From positions 16,912-80,911 of the forward strand of contig JABANN010000072.1 in NCBI GenBank assembly GCA_013115125.1: 64,000 bases of DNA. The letters are read 5' to 3'. Origin of the DNA: Perkinsus olseni (Eukaryota > Perkinsozoa > Perkinsida). The notes beneath the pieces are model-generated. The model did not search any database. It was not told the DNA's origin and worked only from the letters and a program-made list of their open reading frames with translations. This document shows, in pieces, positions 1 through 9,716 of the stretch (positions are counted from its first letter, which is position 1; every line of letters begins with the position of its first letter). A program made the position numbers and the translations under genes.

Positions 1-3000
1 TCAGGTTCTATCCGGCCAAGAGCTGACCAGCGATGTCATCTATCAGATCACGTTGATGGTGACTAACCCCAGCTCGGTGTCACCAGTGAAGTATTGGACG
101 TTCCAGTCCTTCGATACCGAAGCTATCACATCCACACTGGACTACGCACAGTTCCCAGGTCAGCGTCGGAAGTTTGAAAAACTTTTCTGTGGTTCTCTCG
201 GCGGCGGCTTTGTTAGGGGGCATCTTATGTGTGCCCCATTAGAGCTCGCCCCATGTCTCACCGTAGACTGTGCCATAAAAGGGGTAGTTGTGCTCACGCG
301 TGCACTTGCTATTTTCATCCACCATTCGCCGTCGTACTGGACGGGCTGGGAGCATACCCGAACACACTAGTGTACCTACAGTGCTCCATTCTGAACTTAT
401 AGTCCAGCGTCTTCCAATGATCACCGGATGATCGTTCTTCGCCCATCAAGACGCTGGACCGTCAAATTGGAGTGGCCGGTATCTCGGTGCTGCGTCACTG
501 CGCCAGGAAATTCTCTCGCCTAGGGTTGGAGACTCCAACTTGGAGTCCTCTCCTCTCAGGTTTTGGAGTGAACCTCCTCACCACTACCTTCTCGATGCTC
601 TCTGCATCCTCACAGAACGGCCTGACTGATGTCCGCTTCGAATTCCTCATTGCTTTCCCCGACAGAGTCGTTGCCGGCGACGAGATAGTCCTTCTGGCGC
701 CCCAAGGCTTCGAACTCAACAAAATAGGTCAGCGGCTCATCGAAAGGCCGCGCTCGGTTCAACATCATCTCGGCTCAGGCAAACAAACGTGCACCGACTA
801 CGCCTTGATACCACACGTTTCGGTACCTCCGGTCGCGCTGGAGCGAAGTCCTCCCATTTGCTCGGCTAACATGATGTCGTGGAGCATTCAGGATGGGACC
901 TTGCCTCATTCGGTAGGGACGCTCGGTTGCAACCTTCTCCGCCACAGTCGCATCATCGCTATTGATGGAATCGTAGTTGCCATTTCTCGGCAAAGTCACT
1001 CGTGCTATGAATGTGAAGATTCTATAGACAATTCTCATGGCTTCATGCAACCTCAGCTATACCCGTGAGTTCGGTATAGTGACGTCTCTGCCACAAGGGC
1101 GCCATAGAGAAGTAAAGGCCACCTGGCAAGGCCCACAAACGTCACTCCCCTGTTGCTATTTGAGCCTAGCTCGTACGAAGCGTCGGCTGAAGTTCACGAC
1201 GGCATTCGGTCGTACTGTGGAAGGACGGACTCGATTGATGCAGCTGGTGATGAAAATCGCCTGGCGTGATGCCGTTAAAGAGTAAAATTAGAAAACCTTT
1301 CGGAGTGATTTCTCGCATTTTTCCGCCGTAGACACCGAATGGAATAGTTCAGATCGGGCTCGCATCTTTCCAACTGCGTCTCCCTTGTGCTTGTGGATAT
1401 CGTTGGTAGTGGCGGCTCGGTTTGTCAGACCTACATTCGCTTCACGGTAGCGTCGATGAACCCGGCGAGCACTCCTGAAGATAATACGTACCAAGTGAAG
1501 CATTTGAAATCGGGTGGGAGAGATGTTCATGCCAGTGCTGTACTGGACGGGTGAGATGGGGCGGCAGAATTGAAGGGCTGGATACTCGAGTGGTTAGTGG
1601 GGCGAGTTGACTACTAACCCTGCGAAACCTGCGGGAGTTCGATTCTTATCGAAGGTATTTCGTGCAATATTAGGTACATCATAGTACCTCAGTTGAAGGA
1701 GGTTAGCATCTCCCTGATGGAGCCCTTAGTCAGAGCAACGAGCGGCTACTGTAGGGTGTGCTCAATTTCGTGGCGCAGTGACGATTAGTACTCAGGCATC
1801 GTAAAGATCGAGCTCACCCCGGTGACCCAAGCTAACCTAGTGGTCATCCAAGGCCGCATCGCCGGCCGGGCCGACTCTTACTTCGGCATGAGCACCGTGG
1901 CTCTGCGGACCCCTCCCGAGATCCAAGCCACGGACGAGATACTCAAACGAGGCCTTTGGGATGTCACCATTTCCACCGCCTTGAGGAGCGAAGTCGAATT
2001 CTCATACGTCCTCGAAAACGTGCAGAATCCGGCAGAGGTCGGCCTGTCTTCCTGGGACATCACCACCTATCTTGGCACTGTCGAGAGTGAATCCAAGAAA
2101 GATGCCAAGTTGGGTGCCGAGGGCTTCGAGATTCTTGGCAGCATCCGTGTTCACTCGGATAGCAGGATTGACCCGAGGGTCTATGGCGCGAAGGACTCCG
2201 TCATCTATTTCGCCTTACGAAGTGAGTAGAGAGGGCACTCCTCATCTCTGGGGCAACAGGGCGGCTCGGGGTGGGCCGAGAGTCCGGGATAATGCGGTAT
2301 CATGAATAGCGAAGAGTAGCGGGAAGGTTAATGCTAGGGCTAATCGTATTGCACGCCGAGGGTGTGCTAGATATGTCGAGCTGCCTCTCTGACTGACAAC
2401 GGGGTGGTGGAATCAGATGAATTGAAGGGGTTTGGAAACTTCGCAGCGGCACGCGCCTGGCTGACCGATTCTTGTGATTGTGATTCGTGGATCGACGTGC
2501 TTCTCACAGATTCTGATCTGATCCGAGCTGGATCGGTCCTGGAGCTGCACGCCCCTCCCGGGTATGTATTGAAGAATGAGACTTTTGTGAGGTTGAGCGG
2601 CATCGTAGAGGAGGAAGGACAGCACGGTTTGGACTCGGTAAGTTTGACCCTCACTGTTTTGATATTGTTACGTATAAATATATTGTGATAAATATTGATA
2701 ATCTTGGTATTCTATAGGGTTAATTGAGAATCTTAATCGATCAAATATCTGATACCTAATTAATAATCCTTAGAAGGATGTCATGTTCTCATTGTATGCC
2801 TTGTGCCGCCGCAATGATGACTTCAAGGCTGTTAGCATCTCCTAAGGACTTTCGTACCGGTTCAAACCGTGCGTCCGTCACATATCTTAATTTAATATAT
2901 ATAAATATAATTATTTGTCATCATTACTTATATAATATGGGCTCGCTAACGCTATCCTCATTCAAGGGGATATCATTCTACGGAGTTTTTCTGTCTCTTC

Positions 3001-6000
3001 TGTCCGCCACGTAGCCCCTGGTCGCATAACGAATGCTGTCGTGTCAGGCCCCCACCAGCACTTCTCAATACGTTTACAAGATTCTCCTATCAGCAGATAT
3101 AACTGAGGACAACGAATTCGCCTTTACTATCACGGCCGATCTTCCCGAAACCCACCACAGTAACAACCCCAGACCGTGTCCTCGATGGCGATGCATGTAT
3201 CAGGTGAATCGAGATGGCTGGTTCAAGCCATGTATGATGAGGTTGTGGTGGCGACCAACGACTTGGGCTTTCCCGGTTTCGCTCTGGTCGGGACGCTGCC
3301 CTTCTCGGTCGTGCCGGAGCTGCAAACACCGGGGGCGGAGATAATCCTCAGGGTAGGCTGTACTTTCTTATTTTCCTCTTCTTGGATTTACACATTATTT
3401 TTATTCTCTTGATATATTCGTCCAGTCCGGTCGAACAAGAGTTGGTGCATGTGACGTGCGTGCACATGTGTCAAACCTCACGAACTCGCGTGTCTCTCTC
3501 GTGCGACACCGTCTAATAGACGGCGTCTATACCATCTATCGCCATAGATTTACAATAGCCGCATACCTCGCGTCTTCCGCGGTCGCTCTCTGTGAAGGCT
3601 CATCATCACACCATTGAAATATCATAAGCTGGGGTGCAGAATCGCGTCGGTTCCGTATGCATTCCTTGGCGAGCCCAAACATGTCCAAAATATGTATGTA
3701 ACGATAGAGCTTAGGTTACCGACAGATGAGTCGTTCCAATGGGGCCAAGTGGACGCTCTCTCTCCGTGGGATACTAGGTTCAACCTCAGATATCTTTCTC
3801 CCTGGCCGCGATGCTGCGTGGCGAGACCTACGTATCGCTGGAGATAACAGCTCCCCTCGGGTTCAAATTCTCCTCGGGGAGTTCTTGTCTGAAGAGCTCC
3901 TCCACCGAGGGCAGCGGGTCGGTGTTCGGCGGATGTATCGGCAATAATAACGTGGCTACGCTCAGTACCACTAGGGATATCCTTGAAGCGGGTGGGTATT
4001 TTCGTGGCGCGCGAAATCTTATAACTTTACCGCGGTATCGGGATTCGTCATTCGAGAGCTTCTCCTCTGAGAATCGCTGAATTGTGGACCTTCCTAACCT
4101 CCGCGGACGATCGAGGTTGTTGTTACGGCCATAGGAGGTGCTGTCAAAGGAGTCGTCGGGGTATTCGAACTTGATCACTCATATCTGTTACAGTCGCAGT
4201 TGTAGCATAAAAGGTCGCAGAGTTATTGCATTCTCGATTTGGTTCGCATGCTCCAAATGAGGACCATCTTGCACCTGGCTTCCCAGCTGGGGTGTACAGC
4301 TAATCTCATTTCCACTCTCAGTGGATCATATTGAGTCAATATTCCTCCATGCACGTCCTCAAAAACGCAGCCCTCGCACGAGCTCCTTGCTGACGCAACC
4401 ATACTAACGTCGGGCTGTGTTTTCAGGTCAAACGGTTATCGAGATGGTGTGCGTAAATCCGGATGTGACCCCGGCGAACAACTTCTGGCGACTTGCCCTT
4501 TTCCTAGACAGCGACAGCTCCCTCTACCGGAATATTCAAACCGAAGAAGGTTATGAAATAAACGCTATGGAAGCAGAGTAGGACCGCGGATATTTCGCGC
4601 GCCACGAAATTGCCTCGATTCCGGCAGGTTCCGAGGCAATAACCGTCTTGGCGTGAGCGCTCCAGGATTCTTCACATTCGTCCCGTCTAAAGAGATCATC
4701 GGTCCCATCCAAGTGGACATAGTAAGCTTCCGAGCTGGCTGCTGCTGCCGGCCAGTCTCGGGGCTTTGCCTCGAAGAGACTGTCGTCGTTACAGATTAGT
4801 GTGATGAGCTCCCAAGTTCATGTCGCTAGGGGTTATCCTATTGCAGACACCTCCCCTGGACAGCGGCTATGCTCTCACGTGCACTCCTTCATATCGCGTC
4901 GGCCTGGCTGAGCCGCCGGAGTGCAGCGATCAGGCCAGCTTGTTGGAATCGGTCATCACGCTTTTCTTCTCAAACGTGTTTATCGAGCAGGAAGTGTAAG
5001 AGAGGTGTCACCCGAGTTCGATCCCCAGTGATGTCATTTCTACAGAGGCTTCACCTTCGCAGTCGAGGTAGTCAACCCGGGCGCTCCTCCCATTCCTGAT
5101 CCCGACAGTGGGTCCAGCGGAAATGCCTTCGGACTCGTAGTTCGAGACAGAGAAGGCAACACGATCGATGCCAACATGATCATACCGGGAATGGTGAGAC
5201 ACGATGGAACCTCTTCTTTGAACCATGGCGGTCCGTTTCCGAGCCGCTGTTGGTGTCGGCTGAGAATTCAGGCTTTGTATCGTCTTCTGTTTAGGAGCTC
5301 CTCAACGTTCCACTGGTTGGTTTTGCCTTGGCGTGGGATGCAGTGGAGGCCCAGAGCATCTCGAGGCTACAAGTGGTCCTGAAGATCACTCGAGACATGC
5401 AGCCCGGAGAAGTGACCGAAATACAAGTGAGAATGGCACAAGCGCATCGCTACTATTATGGCGCTTGCTACACTGCGGTTATCATTGTCTATCAGATTGA
5501 GGCCCCCCAAGACGTCGGCTTCACCGCCCCCTCCAACGTCATTCTGTCCGAAAATCTTCCCGCCTCGGATGTGGCACCGGTAACTGGGAGCTCGTCCTGA
5601 GTTGCGATTGATGTGGTATTGTTTCATCAGGTATCAGTAGCTGGGAATCGTCTGATAATTCGTCTCAATAGGGAATCGGAAACCCAGACTCTGGTGGGGA
5701 TAACGGAAATGAACGGCCTTCGCGAGGGAACGGTGAGGTCTTTCTTTGTTTCGTCCGTCTCATCATGGGGCTCAGGTGCTCATAAGTTTTGCTGTTAAGA
5801 ATCCTTCGCAGCTGCCGAACGCCAACTACTGGATTTTAAAAATCTTCGGTGAAGATCGCAATTTGGTATTTCAACATGTTTTCGAAGGGTAAACGTTGTG
5901 TAGAATTCTCCGTTCCCGGAGTATTTCACCCATTTTAGGTATCAGTATGGCCAAGAATCTCCGGTGCCCTATGCGTCTACTGGCCCTTCAGGGCCGACTG

Positions 6001-6089
6001 CGGGGGCTTACTCAGTAATTCATGGCTGTTTGATAAGTAGTCTTAGTCGCAATTTAATGCTGTTATTCATGATAATCATCGCTCACTGA
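1..6089 (+). CDS. Large modular secreted or surface protein, 3' part (5' end outside window)
   Basis: Multi-exon gene, already coding at base 1. Exons with matching phase include <1-158, about 430-478, 560-727, 779-912, about 1353-1550, 1796-2221, about 2418-2637, 2774-2830, 3048-3159, 3204-3352, 3790-3991, 4427-about 4549, 4628-4720, 4847-4995, 5046-5193, 5295-5426, 5496-5579, 5631-5732, 5776-5888 and 5939-6089 (stop TGA). The protein repeats a few module types: one with an A-P-x-G-F core and C-x-x-N (APQGFEL, APPGYVL, APLGFKF, APGFFTF), and one with a V-x-N-P-x-x-x-P-x-x-N-x-W/F core (NPDVTPANNFW, NPGAPPIPDP, NPSQLPNANYW). The last exon ends in a hydrophobic tail (LMLLFMIIIAH), compatible with a GPI signal or membrane tail. 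No enzyme motif is visible. Similar A-P-P-G-F modules are remembered from large dinoflagellate-lineage proteins, so the family link is inference. Individual exon edges may be wrong; the reading as one coding unit is firmer. Confidence 0.65.
1577..1665 (+). repeat. tRNA-like sequence inside an intron
   Basis: Lies in the 1551-1795 intron of the modular protein gene. It has a D-arm-like CTCGAGTGGTTAGTGGGGCG and a T-loop-like GAGTTCGATTC followed by a partial acceptor pairing. It resembles a serine-type tRNA, but the T stem and anticodon stem are poorly paired, so it is a decayed copy rather than a working tRNA. Confidence 0.5.
1764..1779 (+). repeat. Intron motif copy (box A-like variant)
   Basis: AATTTCGTGGCGCAGT. 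It shares its first 13 bases with the recurrent motif and then reads as a good tRNA box A (TGGCGCAGTGA). It lies about 30 nt before the intron's AG at 1795. Confidence 0.5.
3998..4017 (+). repeat. Intron motif copy, palindromic
   Basis: ATTTTCGTGGCGCGCGAAAT, a few bases after the donor of the 3992-4426 intron. The outer ATTTCG/CGAAAT bases can pair. Confidence 0.8.
4592..4611 (-). repeat. Intron motif copy, palindromic, inverted
   Basis: On the minus strand it reads AATTTCGTGGCGCGCGAAAT, 16 nt before the intron AG at 4627 and inverted relative to the copy at 3998. Confidence 0.8.
4996..5045 (+). repeat. 50-nt intron containing a tRNA T-arm-like core
   Basis: A complete GT-AG intron whose flanking exons agree in phase. 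Its centre, CCCGAGTTCGATCCCCAG, resembles a T arm with box B, followed by GTCATT. The same GTCATT follows two of the tRNA-like copies near 37.6 and 38.2 kb. Confidence 0.5.
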
Positions 6090-6815
6090 GTGGAGCTAAT
6101 GCAAATGTATCATTGTGATGATGTTGGAGGGATCTTGATTTGCGCTGAACTAGTTAAGTAGCGATTGGTGAAGGGAATGATTTGTCATAACTGTCACTGC
6201 GGAGTAATGAATCGAGCTTTCTCCACACCCCTCTAAACTCGGAAGTAAACAGAGCTAGCACACTGACAATGTCAGATCGCGCCGGAGCCTCTACCACAAG
6301 CGTGGGTGGGCAGAGTCAAAATTTATTGACCCGGGGCGTGACTGTGACGGGATAGCTATTTGGGTATTGACCACACAGTCATCTTATTTTAGCTTACCAG
6401 CGTCAAGTGATGATACGTCAAGGGAATTCGCACAGTTTTGAAAGCGAGTCGCCTGGGGGCTTGCTGATACATTGCGCACCCGTTGGGTGCATCCCGAGCT
6501 TCCCGCATCTACCGGAGACGGCTAAGGCGGCAATAGCGCCCGCATCGCGCCCAAAGCCTTTGAGGAGGAGGAAGAAGAGGCGGTAAGCGAGTGCCAGCGT
6601 GCCTAGTCATCGCGTCCCCCACTCAACACGAACCCGGTGCCCGAGGCTGACATCAACATGAGAGTGTATCGAATAACATGGAGGGGTATATGACAACAAT
6701 GCATCGAGTATCAGCTTAGCGGTGCCCAATAATAAGTTTTCAATCAGCCCCAAGCTGGGACCCCAATCCGCGGCGTCGAAGAGGTGGAGAGAATGAACCG
6801 AGCTGCTTGAAGCCC
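6090..6815. other. Intergenic, between convergent gene ends
   Basis: Separates the stop codons of the modular protein gene (+) and the next gene (-). It presumably holds both 3' UTRs. No repeat or RNA gene was recognised in it. Confidence 0.5.
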
Positions 6816-8537
6816 TCAAACTACGGGGCCTTTGAGACTGAGCTCGAGAGCTGTGGTAGTTTGCCCATCACTCGTATCCTGCTTATGGAAACTCAGAGCC
6901 CAGCCGATCCGATCAGAATAACAAATGCTGATCTTATCCGGAGCGAACCCATGTTGGCCTAGGAATGATCTGATAGCATGCAACGATAGTGAACCGCTGT
7001 GAGCCGGCAAATCGAAGTCCATACAGTTGTCGGTGGTGGGTGTCGCCTCGCCGGCGAAAATCACTTTCTGCCGGAATACATCCAAGAGCTCTAACCCTAT
7101 AATCCGACGACTGGTCGAAGGGTTAGTCCCGACACTCACACCAATACGGACCGTTCCATAAGATGTTTCGTAATCTCCATCCGCTAGAATTATCGGCGGA
7201 GCAGTGCTGGAATCCGACTTTCCCGTGGTGCTAGGACGGCGACCTCGGTCATGGAGTACTCCGACTGGAGCTGATGAGCCTACACCGCGAAGCTCATCGT
7301 AAAGAGCATGTACTCCAGTTTTGGTGAGCAAGAAGGAATGATCGAAACCATATGTGTAGTGCAAGTCCTTTATGATCCCCATGCCGACCAGAAGACCTGC
7401 TGTGGTGTTGCAGAATACGAGTTGGTCGGCTGGCTTTTTACTGGGAATGTCGTGCCCCAACTGATGGTATAGGGCCTTCACGAACTCACCAACATCACTA
7501 TTCTTGTTTCTTCCAAGTTCCGTTAGATGGAAACAGCGTCTCTTCGAATCGGAAAATGTATAATTCGCAAGGCTCAGCCTGCTCGTAGAAAACTTGCTAT
7601 ACCACTTCAAGCGACCTTTTCTTCTCATCGGTATCACTTCGTCGTCAGCTTTCGCCCCGACGAGGGCCACTTGTTGTCCACCTTCCTCCCAAATTTGGAT
7701 CCCGAAATCGGCAAGGCCTTGAAGGCTTGGGCACACCTCACCTGTGCCCTGCCTCGCCGCCACATACGCCTCGGATGGTAGGTCTTCGTTAGTTGCTCCA
7801 GTGCTGGGCGACACGACAGCCCATCCGCCCGCTTTTCTTAGTCTTTTGAACCCTTTTGGAGTACCGCCATCGGTTGGTCTCTTCCTCTTCCCACTCTCAG
7901 TATCCACAGACGCCGAAGCTACTGCATTGCCAACTTTGTCACTCTGCGCATTTGACTCCTGTCTTTCCAGCAAGAAAGTGTTTTCGAACTCGGAGAGACG
8001 GGATCCGCTTCGTACCACTCCAATAGCAACTAGAGTGGCTGATGCAGCTCGACAGAACGCGACGTTCGAAGCAGGTTTGCCTCGGATGCTCTTTCCCATA
8101 GCGCTGTAGAGGCGCTGCATGAACTCACCAGCTGTGCTCTTCGCCTGATAGTGCCCAGTTTCCGAAAAATGGAAGCATCGTTTCTCTGTCATAGCCGGGA
8201 GCCCATATCGCCTCAGGTCTAGTTTTCTCACTATATCAGAGCTATACCACACCAAAGGAATTCCTTGGCTCATCGGAACTTGCTCAGTGCCGATCGTGGC
8301 GTTCGCTCTTGCCACTTGTTTTCCGTCGTCTGCCCAGACTTCCATTCCAAAATTGGTGAGTAGCGGGAGAGAGGAGCACACCCCTCCTGTACCATTCTTC
8401 AATGGCCTGTATGTTCCGGATGGCAGCATGTCTGCCAGGACTGCGTCACCTCTCCTTACAGGAGCCCCGCAGCGAGCAACCCCGAACAGACACCATGAGA
8501 CGAAGACAAGCGGTGACATCATCATCATCATCATCAT
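6816..8537 (-). CDS. Secreted two-module cysteine-containing protein (paralogue 1)
   Basis: Single-exon frame of about 573 residues. The start is placed at the first of seven consecutive ATG codons (8517-8537), which lead straight into a signal peptide (SPLVFVSWCLFGVARCGA). Two copies of a ~160-residue module follow (about 37-195 and 255-415). Shared landmarks are LPSGTY or LPSEAY, G-x-V-C-x-S-L, a V/I-W-x-x-x-G-x-Q-V-A strand, K/R-R-C-F-H-x-x-E, G-E-F-x-x-x-L-Y, a late F-C and a closing F-x-x-x-F-L-L. The cysteines recur at the same module positions, suggesting disulphides. A different C-terminal domain (about 455-573) starts with DGDYETSYG. The neighbouring minus-strand gene is a paralogue. 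Function is not known; a secreted or surface role is inferred from the signal peptide. Confidence 0.82.
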   Translation of the reverse strand: MMMMMMMSPLVFVSWCLFGVARCGAPVRRGDAVLADMLPSGTYRPLKNGTGGVCSSLPLLTNFGMEVWADDGKQVARANATIGTEQVPMSQGIPLVWYSSDIVRKLDLRRYGLPAMTEKRCFHFSETGHYQAKSTAGEFMQRLYSAMGKSIRGKPASNVAFCRAASATLVAIGVVRSGSRLSEFENTFLLERQESNAQSDKVGNAVASASVDTESGKRKRPTDGGTPKGFKRLRKAGGWAVVSPSTGATNEDLPSEAYVAARQGTGEVCPSLQGLADFGIQIWEEGGQQVALVGAKADDEVIPMRRKGRLKWYSKFSTSRLSLANYTFSDSKRRCFHLTELGRNKNSDVGEFVKALYHQLGHDIPSKKPADQLVFCNTTAGLLVGMGIIKDLHYTYGFDHSFLLTKTGVHALYDELRGVGSSAPVGVLHDRGRRPSTTGKSDSSTAPPIILADGDYETSYGTVRIGVSVGTNPSTSRRIIGLELLDVFRQKVIFAGEATPTTDNCMDFDLPAHSGSLSLHAIRSFLGQHGFAPDKISICYSDRIGWALSFHKQDTSDGQTTTALELSLKGPVV

Positions 8538-9716
8538 ACCGGAATTCTGGTAGTCAACAGAATTGTGAAGCACTCGAGACTGTGGTCTTGCTGCCAGTCT
8601 CCGGGCGAGCGAGATATATTTACGTACGGGCGAGGCACCGGGTAGTACAGGCCCAAGAGGCTAACGACCCCAGCCAGTGGCGGAAACGCGAACCCGGCCC
8701 GACCGCAGCCTTCCGACCTCCAAGAGGAGGAAAGTCGGCACGATTTACTCGTGGGAAGGGCTCGATTCGCCGTTGAACGAGCGAACTCCGGGCCACTGGA
8801 CTGGCATCCGAGGCTGGTACTGTCATCCATCAAACGCTCCCGCATGGCTTCAGTGCTGACTCCAGAACCAGCCGACAGGTGCAGAACTATCATCTGCGGG
8901 CGTTCGTCGACTCACCTTCATTACGAATATCATAACTGAAGGGGCACCCACAGTGTGGTTACCTCACCAATACAACTTGTATGGTGACCACACTGTCGGT
9001 GGAGCCTACCAAGTCGGTGGCACATTGCTGCTGCTGCCGCTCCAAAAGCGCTCTTGGCAGCACAAATGGTGGCTTGGCTAGGTGGCGTCCCTGCTGAACT
9101 TCAGCAGTTCGGAGACTCTGGGACGATTTGACGTCGCACAGGTCTCGCGGTCTCATCGTGCCCCAGCAAGTTTCGCATGTTTGCTGCTATGAGTTGCGCA
9201 TTGGCAGGGCACTGGTAAGAGCACAGTATACCTGCCTTGAAGCTCGCTCAAGTCTTCAATGAAGCCACCGGCTGTATACCCAAACTTCGCAGGTATAAAC
9301 CATACCGTATGAGGGGTCTCAGCTACGTTCACAACAAGTCTTGCAGTTCTCCTATCCTCGTGATGAAGGAATTTTAATCTCTTCTGGGGTTCAGCGTGTC
9401 CTAGCCACTTTAGAGAGGCCCTAGTCTAGCAGAGCAACTTTCTGCAAAGGTCCCGTTCGTAATCAGCAATCGAATTGTAGATTTTATAGGCTCTTTCTCG
9501 TAAAATTCGGATATCGCCGCGTACTCAACACAACCTCGGCAATCGTCGTGGACAGCAACATCAAAGTGAAGAGGCGACATGGAAAGAGGCGTTCAGAATA
9601 AATAGCAACAAAGGGAGGAGCCTACGTTCGGTTGTAAGATATAGCGGAGGCTAACGATCTATTCCCGTGCCATTCCCGAGGAGATTCATCCCTGGAAATG
9701 AAGGGATCAGTTCCAC
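8538..9716. other. Intergenic between the tandem paralogues
   Basis: No coding exon could be supported on either strand. Apart from the shared upstream element at 8597-8614, nothing was recognised. Confidence 0.45.
8597..8614 (-). promoter_or_regulatory. Upstream element shared by the two paralogues
   Basis: GTCTCCGGGCGAGCGAGA on the + strand lies 60 bp upstream of the start codon of the 6816-8537 gene. It recurs with one mismatch at 12043-12060, 74 bp upstream of the second paralogue. Similar spacing suggests a promoter or 5' leader element, or simply retained duplicated sequence. Confidence 0.4.

Noticed and set aside
3998-4611. The inverted motif copies at 3998 and 4592 as terminal inverted repeats of a 614-bp DNA transposon
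   Set aside because: Coding exon 4427 onward, in phase with the flanking exons, lies between them, and other copies occur singly. Two independent intronic motif copies explain the data better.
7527-8553. Plus-strand open frames opposite the first secreted paralogue
   Set aside because: They are antisense shadows of a minus-strand gene that has a signal peptide and conserved repeat modules.
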